Part shown: positions 30,778 to 40,094 of the stretch, piece after piece
How positions within the stretch are numbered: position 1 is the stretch's first letter
Layout of the letters: every line of letters starts with the position of its first letter
Assembly (NCBI GenBank): GCA_002393575.1
Contig: DGSN01000012.1
Span: forward strand, 1 to 57,753
Direction of reading: 5' to 3'
DNA length: 57,753 nt
From: Prevotellaceae bacterium UBA4361
GTDB lineage: Bacteria > Bacteroidota > Bacteroidia > Bacteroidales > Bacteroidaceae
The notes under the pieces: model-generated
Databases searched by the model: none
Told to the model about the DNA's origin: nothing
What the model saw: the letters and a program-made list of their open reading frames with translations, nothing else
Program-made: the position numbers and the translations under genes

Positions 30778-31364
30778 AAACGCTCATGCAGATGCCTGAG
30801 TTGGAAAATACAAGACTGGTGGGGGGAACCTCGCTTGCCTTGCAATATGGACATCGACGTTCTGTTGACCTCGATTTTTTCGGAGAGATTTCTGTGGATT
30901 TGGATGAGTTGACAGAAGCGTTGAAAGAACATGTGGAAAAAGTTGTGGTTGGTGGACATAGCAGAAGCATTAAGGCTTATTTCCTAAATGGTGTGAAAGT
31001 AGATGTTGTAAATTATGATTATGCATGGATTGACTCCCCTGTAATAGAAGAAGGGTTACGTCTTGCATCACCAAAAGACATTGCAGCAATGAAGGTGAAT
31101 GCCGTGATTGGTCGAGGTACAAAGAAAGATTTTATTGACATTTTTTTTCTTTTGCAGCATTATTCTTTTAGTGACTTACTGAAGTTATACTTACAGAAGT
31201 ACCCTGATGGTTCAGAATACCGTGCTTTGTTGAGCATGGCTTATTTCGGTGATGCTGACCAACAGCCTATGCCGTATATGTTTGATGATGTAGGCTGGGA
31301 AACTATCAAGCAATCTATTAGGCGAGAAGTGGAAGCCTATAATGAATCGTTGAACTACAACTAA
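30732..31364 (+). CDS. AbiEii-like nucleotidyltransferase toxin
   Basis: 210 residues of the AbiEii/AbiGii (DUF1814) family. Nucleotidyltransferase motif GGTSLALQYGHRRSVDLDFF (31-50; Gly31, Gly32, Ser34, Asp46, Asp48), a further Asp in VKVDVVNYDYAW, and the helical segment PKDIAAMKVNAVIGRGTKKDFIDIFFLL. Known AbiE toxins (such as MenT enzymes) modify tRNA 3' ends or bind GTP and cause reversible growth arrest, and some give phage defence. Here it is paired with a DUF6922 protein and closed by a hairpin at 31364-31409. Somewhat shorter than AbiEii (about 300 residues), so it belongs to the compact branch. Confidence 0.85.
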   Translation: MLSLQTVLPNTLELLKTLMQMPELENTRLVGGTSLALQYGHRRSVDLDFFGEISVDLDELTEALKEHVEKVVVGGHSRSIKAYFLNGVKVDVVNYDYAWIDSPVIEEGLRLASPKDIAAMKVNAVIGRGTKKDFIDIFFLLQHYSFSDLLKLYLQKYPDGSEYRALLSMAYFGDADQQPMPYMFDDVGWETIKQSIRREVEAYNESLNYN

Positions 31365-31409
31365 CAAAGCGGACGAAGATGTGGCAATCACAATCTTCGT
31401 CCGCTTTGT
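31364..31409. terminator. Bidirectional terminator between AbiE-like pair and GH127 gene
   Basis: Perfect 17-bp stem ACAAAGCGGACGAAGAT / ATCTTCGTCCGCTTTGT with a 12-bp loop, starting at the last base of the toxin stop codon. Confidence 0.9.
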
Positions 31410-31450
31410 GGTAAGAGTCTAAGCAGAAAGCTGTTTCTGCTGAAGCTATG

Positions 31451-33880
31451 CTACTTCACGCTCCACTCGAACACGCCGCAGGAGTGTTTCTCTGGCTGCA
31501 CGATTTCGAGTTTTACGGCGGTAGTACGAACTGGCTCGAAGTTGACGATGTTGGCAACACCCTTGCCTGTGCCGTAGCCTGTTGGGTTCTTCACTTCTGC
31601 CCATTCGCCAGCGTCGGTCTTGTAGTAGAGTTTCCAGCTCTTTGGCACGCGGCAACCGCCCCAAGGACCATCGTCGAACCAATAGACAGTCGAGTTGCTG
31701 ATGGTGGCAGGCTCCTTGAAGGTGTAGCTGAGCCATTCCGTGGAGTTGTTCTTTGGCCACCAGTGCGTGTAAGGAACGCTGCGGTCGTCGCCATCGCTTG
31801 GCACAAGACGGTCGTTGATGGCTGAGAGGGCTGGCAGACGGCGTGAAGATGCGTCAATCTTGCTCTCGGAGGCGAGTGATGGTGGCAAGGCAGGACTGGT
31901 GGCATTGAGGTCGATTGGCATCCACACGGTCATCTTTCCGTTGCCACGGTGAGCCCAAGCATAGTAAGGAATGAGCACGATGCGCTCGTCGGTGGCTGTG
32001 AGTCGTCCCTTGTCGTCGAACTTCAGTGTCTGTGCATCGGTGGTGATGGTCTGCACGGTGGTGTTTTCAATGGTCTTCTCCCCCATCGTGTATTTTGGTT
32101 CCTGGTTGAGGAGAACGCTCAGCACGTCGCAGCTGTTATCAGGCCATTCAGCGCAATAAACCAGCGGTCCACGCTCGATTTCAGCACGTCCCTTGTCGGC
32201 GCTCACCTTTCCGTTGGCTTTCACAAGACGAGGCTCCATGTCGAAGTGTACGCTCACCTTGTCGCCACTCTTCCACTTGCGGTTGATGACGAAGTAGCCG
32301 TCTTTCAGTTCGCTTTCCACAGCTTTGCCATTCACCTTCACGCTGTAGCCGAGGTGCTTGCCATCAACGAAGGTGTAGAGGTCGCTTGGCACCACCTGTC
32401 CGCGTACCCATCCTGGGATGCGGATGTTGAGGTTGAACTTGCCGCTTGCCTTCTTCATCGTCATTTCGATGTCGCCGTTCCAAGGGTAGTTGGTCTTCTG
32501 CTCGAAGGTGATTTTCTTTCCACCCACCTTCACCGTTGCTTCGTTGCCAGCAAAGAGATTCACGTAGAAGTTATTGTCCTTCACGGCATAGATGTACTGA
32601 GGGAGCGATGGGATGAAGCGTGCTGCGTTGCTTGGGCAGCAAGCGCAACCGAACCATGCTTGACGCTGGTGCTGACCCATCGACTGCAATGGGTTTGGAT
32701 AGAAGAACTTGCCACCGTCGATGCTGATGCCGCTGATGACACCGTTGTAGAGTGTGCGTTCCAGTGCGTCGTAGTATTTCGATTCGCCATGCAGGAGGAA
32801 CAATCGGTAGTTGAGATATACTTGAGCAATGGCAGCACAGGTTTCGCAATAAGCCGACATGTTTGGCAGTTCGTAGTTCTTGCCGAATGCCTCACCACTG
32901 CTTGTGGCACCCACACCACCCGTGATGTAGTATTTCTTCGAGATGATGTTGTCCCAAATCCTGTCGATGGCATTGATGTAGCCCTTGTCGCCAGTGAGCG
33001 CAGCCACGTCTGCCATACCAGCATACATGTATCCTGCACGAACGGCATGACCTACGGCTTCGTCCTGTTCGAGCACAGGCTTGTGACTCTGGCTGTACTC
33101 CGTCTTGATGGTGGTGTAGCCACGCTTGTCGAGGAAGAACTTGGCTTGGTCAAGATACTCCTTCTTGCCCGTAGCGAGATAGAGTTTCGCCAGTCCCATC
33201 TCGGCAATCTGGTGTCCTGGTACTACGCAAGCCTGTCCTGGCTTGTCGCCCACTTCGCGAACCACGCAGTCGGCGAACTTGCAGGCGATGTCGAGCAACG
33301 ACTTCTTGCCCGTGGCATTGTAGTGAGCCACGGCAGCTTCGCAGAGGTGTCCGAGGTTGTAGAACTCATGGCTCAAGTCCTCTACCTTCGACCATCGCTT
33401 TGGACCAGCCCATCCGTGTGGATGTTCTGGGTTCTGTGTGCGAGCCGTGTAGAGATAACCATCGGGTTCCTGTGCGCTGCCAATCACGGCAATCACGCTG
33501 TCCACGTAGGCTTCGAGTTTCTTGTCAGGGTAAGTCTGGAGCAGATAGCTGGCACCTTCAATCGTCTTGTAAGGGTCGGTATCGTCGAACGAATAACCCA
33601 TCACGCCGTCCACCTTGAACACCTTCGAAGGGTCTTTCAGGTGCTGGGCAGCGTTAGAGAAGTTGGTGTAGCGGTTTTCGCTTTCGCACTTGCTGAAAGC
33701 CAGCGGAATCGTCACTTCGCGACTTGCCTTCAGGCGCTGTCCCCAAAATGTGTTTGGAGTGACCTTCACGCTGGTGAAAGGCACAGGAGTAATGGGATAG
33801 CCCGACTTGTCGCTCTGAGCTTGTGCAGACACTGCAACAGCCGCAATTCCGCACGCGAGTAAGAAGTTTTGCAATTTCAT
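31451..33880 (-). CDS. GH127 beta-L-arabinofuranosidase-type enzyme
   Basis: 809 residues from ATG 33880; the open frame runs 22 codons further, but the -7 box at 33907 lies inside it. Signal peptide MKLQNFLLACGIAAVAVSAQA. GH127 (formerly DUF1680) core at about residues 30-640 with the zinc-thiolate site: YCETC (Glu346, Cys348) and CACCPSN (Cys414 nucleophile, Cys415), matching the layout of the Bifidobacterium enzyme. It removes beta-L-arabinofuranose from arabinosylated glycans. The last about 140 residues (WLSYTFKEPATISNSTVYWFDD..., RTTAVKLEIV) form a discoidin-like binding domain. It lies downstream of susC-susD and is the catalytic member of that locus. Confidence 0.9.
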   Translation of the reverse strand: MKLQNFLLACGIAAVAVSAQAQSDKSGYPITPVPFTSVKVTPNTFWGQRLKASREVTIPLAFSKCESENRYTNFSNAAQHLKDPSKVFKVDGVMGYSFDDTDPYKTIEGASYLLQTYPDKKLEAYVDSVIAVIGSAQEPDGYLYTARTQNPEHPHGWAGPKRWSKVEDLSHEFYNLGHLCEAAVAHYNATGKKSLLDIACKFADCVVREVGDKPGQACVVPGHQIAEMGLAKLYLATGKKEYLDQAKFFLDKRGYTTIKTEYSQSHKPVLEQDEAVGHAVRAGYMYAGMADVAALTGDKGYINAIDRIWDNIISKKYYITGGVGATSSGEAFGKNYELPNMSAYCETCAAIAQVYLNYRLFLLHGESKYYDALERTLYNGVISGISIDGGKFFYPNPLQSMGQHQRQAWFGCACCPSNAARFIPSLPQYIYAVKDNNFYVNLFAGNEATVKVGGKKITFEQKTNYPWNGDIEMTMKKASGKFNLNIRIPGWVRGQVVPSDLYTFVDGKHLGYSVKVNGKAVESELKDGYFVINRKWKSGDKVSVHFDMEPRLVKANGKVSADKGRAEIERGPLVYCAEWPDNSCDVLSVLLNQEPKYTMGEKTIENTTVQTITTDAQTLKFDDKGRLTATDERIVLIPYYAWAHRGNGKMTVWMPIDLNATSPALPPSLASESKIDASSRRLPALSAINDRLVPSDGDDRSVPYTHWWPKNNSTEWLSYTFKEPATISNSTVYWFDDGPWGGCRVPKSWKLYYKTDAGEWAEVKNPTGYGTGKGVANIVNFEPVRTTAVKLEIVQPEKHSCGVFEWSVK

Positions 33881-33906
33881 AAAGTTAGATAGTTTGTAAA
33901 GTTGCG

Positions 33907-33914
33907 CAAATATA
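33907..33914 (-). promoter_or_regulatory. -7 box TATATTTG for the GH127 gene
   Basis: The complement of CAAATATA, 27 bp upstream of ATG 33880. The gene can thus be transcribed apart from susCD. Confidence 0.55.
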
Positions 33915-34039
33915 ATTAAAATATTTGATTCTATAAATTTTTCCATCGAATTTATAGATTTTCAATCTTTTATCTCCCCTACCCCACTCCATTTTTTCTC
34001 AAAACCCCATTCACATAGGGGATTGTCTGAAGCTCATGT

Positions 34040-34180
34040 GTGAATTGACTGAGGCGTTCTTTTGGATTTAACTAGTTGCCGAAGGTTCGTTATCGTTCCA
34101 TCGAGCCTTCGGCATTGCGATGGCGAAGGTTCGTCGTGTTAACGTTGAGGGCTCGGCATTTCGGTTCAATCAAAGAAATG
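34040..34180. repeat. 22-bp-phased interrupted-palindrome element, copy 4
   Basis: Units start at 34080 (CGAAGGTTCG), 34102 (CGAGCCTTCG), 34124 (CGAAGGTTCG) and 34146 (TGAGGGCTCG), exactly 22 bp apart. The first and third carry compensating changes (CGAA/TTCG arms) that keep the palindrome. Left flank TTGGATTTAACTAGTTGCCGA is identical to copy 1 apart from one repeat base. Confidence 0.88.
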
Positions 34181-34310
34181 ATTCAGTCCAATCAGATGAG
34201 AGTGTCAGCAAAATCAAAGAAGAGCTCCAGTACATGCGAAGTTGAGAATTATTTTGAGTCCAAACTCACGTATTCTTTCAGGGCTTCGGCCTTTGTATGT
34301 GATATAAAAT

Positions 34311-34350
34311 AATAATGGCTGAATCCCAATGCAGAGATTCAGCCATTATT
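34311..34350 (-). terminator. Terminator after susD
   Basis: Perfect 15-bp stem AATAATGGCTGAATC / GATTCAGCCATTATT with a 10-bp loop, 20 bp after the susD stop. Confidence 0.85.
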
Positions 34351-34370
34351 TCATGATATCCTAATGAGGA

Positions 34371-36356
34371 TTATTTGGTGCGATAAGCAGGGTTCTGATA
34401 GTTGTTCTTTTCCGTGTCGCTCATCATCATACCGTCGAGCTGTCCCTGTGGGATTGGACGGATGTAGTAGTTAGCAGGAATGTTGCGCTTGAACTCCTGG
34501 AGGTCCTTGTCGCCATAACCGCTACCAGCGATGTGGTAAGTAGTGGCACGCTCAGCCCACTTCTGTGTGCGCACGAGGTCGTACCAGCGGTAACCTTCGC
34601 CCCAGTACTCACGGCTACGCTCGTCGAGGATGTAGTCGATGGTGATGGTAGCTGGTGTTGCAGCAAGCATTTCAGCTGTATGGTCGATGTCAACAGCTAC
34701 GTTGTCGTTCTGCGAGAATTTTTGCTTACCAGCACGAGCACGGAGTACATTCACATACTTGTATGCATTGGCATTGTCGCCGAGTTTCACAGCTGCCTCA
34801 GCAGCGAGGAGATAGAACTCAGAGAACTTGGCAATGTTCCAAGGACGTGGAGAACCACCGTTTACCTTCGAACCAAGACCACCGTTGTTGTCTGTGCGAT
34901 AGATACCGATCTTCCAGTTGATTGGGTACTTCTTACGGCTGATGTGGTTCACTGCCACTACGAAGTCTGCACGTCCTGGCATTTCGCCGAAGCCCAATTT
35001 ACCATCGGCACCAATATATTCACCCTTCTCATTCTTGATGTCCATGTTGGAAATCTTGCTATCTTCGCTTTCTGGTACCCAGCTGAAGAAAACTTCGTTA
35101 GGACCTACGTGCAAGCCGTTGGCACCAATTACGTAAGCATCTTTTCCGCCAGCCTTCTGCCAGTTGGTGTGATAGCGCAGAGTGAAGGTTCCATCGTAGC
35201 GTGCGTCAATAGCCTTGACATCGTCTTCCCAAACACCGCCCTTGATGAAGTTGTCGGCGATAGGAGCCATACGAGTCCAAGGACGACCCAGAGCCTGAAC
35301 AGCCTCGCGCTGAACTGGGTTGATGTTACCGCCTTCTGAACCCTTGGCAGTCATTTCGGTGTAGTTCCAAGTCTCCATCCAGTAAGCGAAGTTCTCAGGA
35401 GAACCACCACTACCCCAGCCGTAGCCGGAACCGCCGTTACCGTACTTCTCGTCCTCGTCGTGGTCGGCATAGAACATAATCTCGGAGTTGCGGTCGTTGG
35501 TTGCTACGTTCACGTCGTAGAATGTAGGCTGCAGTTTGTAAGGACCAGGGTTGTCGATGGCAGTCTTTGCCATGTCGTAAGCCTTCTGGAAGTAGTTGCG
35601 AGCCTCGCCTGACTTGCGTTCGCACTCAGGATAGGTTGGAATGTTGTTAGGATTCTCCAACCACCATGCGTAGGTCAGATAAGCCTTTGCAAGGTACAAG
35701 CGTGCAACGTTCTTGGTCACTGTACCAGTCAGACGTGGGTTCTCTGGCAGGTCGGCAAGAGCCTTCTCCAAGTCAGGGAATACACACTTCTCATAAACCT
35801 CAGGTACGGTGTTGCGCACAGAAGTACGAATCGTTGAAGTGTTGAACTTCAGTTCGCCAGCACCTAAGTCGAGTGGCACACCACCGTAGGTCTGCACAAG
35901 CAGGAAGTAGTCGAAGCCACGGAAGAAGTAAGCCTCGGCCAACAGAGAGGCATCGATGCCTGCAGCAGCACCATTCTCAATGATACCGCTGGCTGTGTTG
36001 ATATTAGGGAAAGTAACTCCCCAGATAGAACCAGCGATAGAGTTGGATGGATTCATGGAACCTACACCCGAGAGGTCGGCATCCTTGAAGTTACCGTCAG
36101 CCGACTGAGCCCATGTGTATTCGTCGGTACCAGTCTCCACGCTGTTCAGGAAATAGCCGTTGCCATAGAAATAGCGCAGATGGGCATAGAGCGAGGTAAG
36201 ACCGCCCTCGATACCCGTCTTCGTAGTGAAGAATGTCGGGTCAAACTGGGTGCGTGGCTGTTCATCGAGCACGTCGGAGCAAGAAGTGAACGCAATAGTC
36301 AGGCCACAGCTTAAAAGACCCGCAGCAAGGAAATATTTTATGCTTTTCGTTTTCAT
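34371..36356 (-). CDS. SusD/RagB family nutrient-binding lipoprotein
   Basis: 661 residues. Lipoprotein signal with Cys26 (IAFTSC-SDVLDE). SusD fold: N-terminal helices and TPR-like region (FTTKTGIEGGLTSLYAHLRYF, AYFFRGFDYFLLVQTYGGVPLDLG, VARLYLAKAYLTYAWWLEN), and the conserved C-terminus (FYLLAAEAAVKLGDNANAYKYVNVLRARAG, LDERSREYWGEGYRWYDLVRTQKWAER, RPIPQGQLDGM). It is the surface glycan-binding lid of the SusC channel. It follows susC with a 62-bp gap on the same transcript and is slightly longer than the usual 500-600 residues. Ligand probably an arabinose-containing glycan, inferred from the linked GH127. Confidence 0.95.
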   Translation of the reverse strand: MKTKSIKYFLAAGLLSCGLTIAFTSCSDVLDEQPRTQFDPTFFTTKTGIEGGLTSLYAHLRYFYGNGYFLNSVETGTDEYTWAQSADGNFKDADLSGVGSMNPSNSIAGSIWGVTFPNINTASGIIENGAAAGIDASLLAEAYFFRGFDYFLLVQTYGGVPLDLGAGELKFNTSTIRTSVRNTVPEVYEKCVFPDLEKALADLPENPRLTGTVTKNVARLYLAKAYLTYAWWLENPNNIPTYPECERKSGEARNYFQKAYDMAKTAIDNPGPYKLQPTFYDVNVATNDRNSEIMFYADHDEDEKYGNGGSGYGWGSGGSPENFAYWMETWNYTEMTAKGSEGGNINPVQREAVQALGRPWTRMAPIADNFIKGGVWEDDVKAIDARYDGTFTLRYHTNWQKAGGKDAYVIGANGLHVGPNEVFFSWVPESEDSKISNMDIKNEKGEYIGADGKLGFGEMPGRADFVVAVNHISRKKYPINWKIGIYRTDNNGGLGSKVNGGSPRPWNIAKFSEFYLLAAEAAVKLGDNANAYKYVNVLRARAGKQKFSQNDNVAVDIDHTAEMLAATPATITIDYILDERSREYWGEGYRWYDLVRTQKWAERATTYHIAGSGYGDKDLQEFKRNIPANYYIRPIPQGQLDGMMMSDTEKNNYQNPAYRTK

Positions 36357-36418
36357 ATATTAAGTCGTTTATATGCGTTAATTTCGTTGTTTAAAACCTT
36401 AGGTAATTTCCGCTGTTT

Positions 36419-39400
36419 TTAGAATGTTACGTTGACTCCAATCATGAAGTTGCGAGTAGATGGTGTGTTGTAGCCCACGATAGGCATTCTGTGCTTGCCA
36501 GAGTACTCACCGTATGCCACGGCTGTGTTCTCGTTAGCCCAAGAGTTGGTCTCTGGGTCGAGTCCGCTTTCGTTGTTGAATGGCGAGAAGAGTACGAATG
36601 GGTTCTGCACGGTAGCGTAAAGGCGCAGACGGCTGATGCCGAAGTCCTTGATGGCTCTCAGATTGGTGAAGTTGTAGCCGAGGGTGATGGCACGAATCTT
36701 GAGGTAGCCAGCATCGAAGTAACCGAGGGTTGAACCATACTTAGGGTTATCACTGCTTGTGATGCCACCTGGCTTTGGATACTTGGCACCTGTGTTGTCC
36801 TCAGTCCAGTAATCCACATCGATTTGTCCGCGACGGCCAGTCAGCATGTTCAGATAACCGTTCGAAGAGTGGATGGCGCTGATGAGCTTACCACCAATCT
36901 GGAAGGCACCAATCATGGTCAGGTCGAAGCCCTTGTAGCCTACGGTTGTATGGAAACCACCGAGGAGCTTAGGCTCCATGCTCATGATGCGGCGGTCCTT
37001 GGCACCGATTTCACGTGTTGGCACACCATTCTCGTCGAGCACATCGTCGTTGTACTTCACCTTAATCATACCCAAGTTTCCACCTGGCTCCAGAATTGCA
37101 AAGTTGGTAGTTTTGTTACCGTCTTTATCAGTAACCTCATAAACATCTTCTGCATTCCAAAGTCCGTCGTACTCATAGTCGTAGATAACATCGATAGGAT
37201 GGCCTACGAACCAGCGGTTAGCTTCATCTGGAGCAGGTTTGCCGTTCTCGTCGAGCGCACCTGTCAGCTTGGTCAGCTTGTTGCGGTTAGCATAGAGGTT
37301 GATACCTGCATCCCAGTGCCATCCGTTCTTGTTGTCGATGATGATGCCGTTGAGGGTGAATTCGAAACCCTTGTTCTCGGTGTTACCGATGTTACCCGTG
37401 TAGCTGCTCACACCCGAGGTGCTTGGCATGGATACATCGAGCAGGATGTCGTTAGTCTTCTGAGTGTAGTACTCAATCGAACCGCTCAGTCGTCCGTTGA
37501 AGAACGAGAAGTCGAGACCGAAGTTCCAAGTCTTGCTGAACTCCCAGCCCAGCTCAGGGTTAGGAAGTGCGTTTACATAATAACCAGCCTTGTAGTTTGT
37601 GCCGTTACCGAAGTTGTAGTTGCGAACGGCCAGACCACCAAGAGTAGAATAAGGATTGATACTCTGGTTAGATGTTTCACCGTAACCAATGCGCAGCTTC
37701 AGGTTGTCAATCCAAGTGAGGTTCTCCATGAACGACTCACGGGCGATGTTCCAACCTGCAGAGATAGCTGGATATGTGTGCCACTGATGGCCCTTTGCCA
37801 AGCGGGAAGATGCATCGGAACGAAGGGCGAGTGAAAGCATGTACTTGTTGTCGTAGCTGTACATCACACGACCCATCCACGACATCAAGCCGCTCTGCCA
37901 ATAGTTGTAGTTGTTGAGGTTAGACTGACCTGTTGCCTTGTCGAGTGCATAGTACTGGAAGTAGTCAGCAGGAATGTTCTGTGCAGAAGCACCAGTCGAT
38001 TCGTAAGTTGTCTGCTCAGCTGAGTACATGCCTACTACGTTGATGTTGTGCACATCAGCGAAGGTGCGGTCGAAGTTGATGAGGTTCTCAACAGTCCAGT
38101 TGCGTGTTTGGTTCTCAGAAATGCCACCGCCGTTCACAGCGTTAGGATCCTTGTTGTTCACACCCGTTCCTGTGAAGTTGCCACCCTTCGAGCTGCGGAA
38201 GTTCAAACCTACATTGATGCGGTAAGACAAACCTTCCACCCATGGGCAAGTCACTTCGCCGAAGAAAGTGTTATATGAACCAATACCCTTGTTTTCGTTC
38301 AGCCAAACATTCTTGTCGCGCTTCACGGTTTCCTTGGTTATTACAGCCTGGTCGTCAGCAGGAAGAGCCACGTAGCGCTTCAGGTTGCCATCCTTGTCGT
38401 ATGGGCTGGCCAGTGGAGTCATGCTCAATACACCGTATATGTTGTTCACGCCCTCTGTCATGCGATAGCTGTTGTTCGTGGTCAGACCGAAGCGGAACCA
38501 TTTGCCCACCTTCTGGTCGAAGTTACCACGTACGCTCACGCGGTCGTAGCCTTCAGTAGGAACCACCGACTCGTCGTGATAGTAACCAGCTCCGAAGCTG
38601 TAGCTACCACCATTGGTGCCACCAGCAACAGAAACATCGTGGCTATGACCTACACCCGTCTGGTAGTACAAATCCTGCCAGTCGGTGTTCGTGTCGTCGC
38701 TTTCATCCTCTGAGTTCTTATACAAGTTTGCATACTGACGGAACTTCGAGAATGTAGGACCGTCCATCATAGGATACTTATGGAATACCTTTTTGAAGCT
38801 AACATAGCCGTTGTAAGTCACCTTGGCAGGAGTGCCCATAGCACCCTTCTCAGTAGTGATGATGATGACACCATTGGCACCACGAGAACCGTAGATGGCA
38901 GTTGCAGAAGCATCCTTCAAGATGTCCATCGACTTGATGTCAGTTGGGTTGATATCAGAGAGCTGTCCCATGAATGGGATTCCATCGAGGACGATGAGAG
39001 GGTCGTTCGATGCCGACAGCGAGCGCTGACCACGGATGCGAATCTGCATCTCAGCACCTGGCTTCGAAGAGGTCTGTGTCATCAGCACACCAGCAACACG
39101 GCCCTGCAGAGCCTGTGCAGCGTTGGTAGCTGCAATCTGGTTCAGTTGCTCACCACCGACGTTCACCACCGAACCGGTAACTGCCTCACGGCGCTGTGTA
39201 CCGTAACCGATGACCACCACGTCGTTCAGCGTAGTGTTGTCCTCCACCAGCGTGATGATAATGTTCTGGCGGCCCTGCACATTCACGCGCTGAGTGACAT
39301 AACCGATGCACGACACCTCGAGCTGGGCGTTGCGCTGAGTTTCAATGCTGAATTGTCCGTTCACGTCGGTAACACAACCCGTCTGCGTGCCTATCACACG

Positions 39401-39541
39401 AATCGCAGCAGCGATAACCGGTTCACCGACCTCATCTTTCACCGTTCCCTTCACGACGCTCTGAGCCAATGCTCCCAGAGGGAACAAACAGAGCAGGAAC
39501 AGCAACACTAAAGGCTTTTCCAATGATTTAAATGTTCTCAT
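36419..39541 (-). CDS. SusC/RagA family TonB-dependent outer-membrane transporter
   Basis: 1040 residues. Signal peptide ends near GALA-QS. N-terminal carboxypeptidase-regulatory-like domain (about 29-115, VKGTVKDEVGEPVIAAAIRV...NGQFSIE), TonB box DVVVIGYGTQ, plug (about 130-235, AQALQGRVAGVLMTQTSSKPGAEMQIRIRGQRS, GSRGANGVIIITTEKG), then a 22-strand barrel ending FMIGVNVTF. It imports oligosaccharides across the outer membrane with SusD. First gene of the locus, with a -7 box 83 bp upstream. No hybrid two-component system, SusR or ECF/anti-sigma pair of the usual PUL type is directly joined to it. Confidence 0.95.
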   Translation of the reverse strand: MRTFKSLEKPLVLLFLLCLFPLGALAQSVVKGTVKDEVGEPVIAAAIRVIGTQTGCVTDVNGQFSIETQRNAQLEVSCIGYVTQRVNVQGRQNIIITLVEDNTTLNDVVVIGYGTQRREAVTGSVVNVGGEQLNQIAATNAAQALQGRVAGVLMTQTSSKPGAEMQIRIRGQRSLSASNDPLIVLDGIPFMGQLSDINPTDIKSMDILKDASATAIYGSRGANGVIIITTEKGAMGTPAKVTYNGYVSFKKVFHKYPMMDGPTFSKFRQYANLYKNSEDESDDTNTDWQDLYYQTGVGHSHDVSVAGGTNGGSYSFGAGYYHDESVVPTEGYDRVSVRGNFDQKVGKWFRFGLTTNNSYRMTEGVNNIYGVLSMTPLASPYDKDGNLKRYVALPADDQAVITKETVKRDKNVWLNENKGIGSYNTFFGEVTCPWVEGLSYRINVGLNFRSSKGGNFTGTGVNNKDPNAVNGGGISENQTRNWTVENLINFDRTFADVHNINVVGMYSAEQTTYESTGASAQNIPADYFQYYALDKATGQSNLNNYNYWQSGLMSWMGRVMYSYDNKYMLSLALRSDASSRLAKGHQWHTYPAISAGWNIARESFMENLTWIDNLKLRIGYGETSNQSINPYSTLGGLAVRNYNFGNGTNYKAGYYVNALPNPELGWEFSKTWNFGLDFSFFNGRLSGSIEYYTQKTNDILLDVSMPSTSGVSSYTGNIGNTENKGFEFTLNGIIIDNKNGWHWDAGINLYANRNKLTKLTGALDENGKPAPDEANRWFVGHPIDVIYDYEYDGLWNAEDVYEVTDKDGNKTTNFAILEPGGNLGMIKVKYNDDVLDENGVPTREIGAKDRRIMSMEPKLLGGFHTTVGYKGFDLTMIGAFQIGGKLISAIHSSNGYLNMLTGRRGQIDVDYWTEDNTGAKYPKPGGITSSDNPKYGSTLGYFDAGYLKIRAITLGYNFTNLRAIKDFGISRLRLYATVQNPFVLFSPFNNESGLDPETNSWANENTAVAYGEYSGKHRMPIVGYNTPSTRNFMIGVNVTF

Positions 39542-39623
39542 AGAAGTTAATTAATTGAATTAAAAATACATCCACACTATCCCCAAAACGCCTTTTTGAG
39601 AATAAAAGTACAGATTTCGGCTG

Positions 39624-39631
39624 CAAATATA
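39624..39631 (-). promoter_or_regulatory. -7 box TATATTTG for susC
   Basis: The complement of CAAATATA, 83 bp upstream of the susC start, leaving a leader of about 75 nt. Confidence 0.55.
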
Positions 39632-39737
39632 AAAAACATTTCTTAAACTTAATTACAAATTCTTCAATATTTTGTTTCTTTTTGTCAAAAGCATGTTTTC
39701 AAACATCTTTTTGTATGTATGATCGTATGAAAAAAAC

Positions 39738-39825
39738 GAACTGAAAGACTTCGAATGTACTGGCACTCTTCTTTGATAGAACTGAACCTTAGAGTTCGGC
39801 GAAAGCCAATCATTCCCTTAAAATC
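39738..39825. repeat. Relic of the phased-element flanks, without units
   Basis: The stretch GACTTCGAATGTACTGGCAC...TTGATAGAACTGAA resembles 42487-42530, and GTTCGGCGAAAGCCAATCATTCCC resembles the flanks of copies 2 and 3. No CGAG-NN-CTCG unit remains. Confidence 0.55.
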
Positions 39826-39948
39826 CTGTGGTTTAATATCACACTTGCGAAAGTTGAGTTATTTCAGTTGTCTTTGAAAAGCATTTTTCCTAACATTTGC
39901 CTGGCATCTCTGTCCGCATCCATGCCACAATGCAACACAGAAAACCTA

Positions 39949-39971
39949 CCACTCGTCTTCACGACGAATGG
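39949..39971 (-). terminator. Possible terminator after the lipoprotein-sigma operon
   Basis: 9-bp stem CCACTCGTC / GACGAATGG (one G-U) with a 5-bp loop, 124 bp after the last gene of the operon, followed on the minus strand by TAGGTTTTC. Confidence 0.4.
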
Positions 39972-39995
39972 CAGGATGTGCGCGCCTTGTCATTA

Positions 39996-40023
39996 TTCAT
40001 ATTAACTAATTCATATTAACTAA
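39996..40023. repeat. 14-bp perfect tandem duplication TTCATATTAACTAA
   Basis: Two identical copies back to back (39996-40009 and 40010-40023), downstream of the operon end at 40095. Confidence 0.7.
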
Positions 40024-40094
40024 TCTTCTTATGAAGTTTTATCTTTACACTTCTTCCTATCATCTTTCAGGTAATTCTGTTTGTTGGAGTTGGG

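Larger units (their letters stand above)
33915..34370. other. Non-coding spacer between susD and GH127
   Basis: Contains 22-bp-phased copy 4 (about 34040-34180) and the susD terminator (34311-34350). Nothing else recognised. Confidence 0.6.
39542..40094. other. Non-coding spacer upstream of susC
   Basis: Holds the susC promoter (39624-39631), a unit-less relic related to the 22-bp-phased element (39738-39825), a weak hairpin (39949-39971) and a 14-bp tandem duplication (39996-40023). The rest is AT-rich and featureless. Confidence 0.6.

Noticed and set aside
34182..34310. Possible small ORF ending in SAFVCDIK-type sequence between susD and GH127
   Set aside because: Short, no start context, no family resemblance, and partly built on repeat copy 4.
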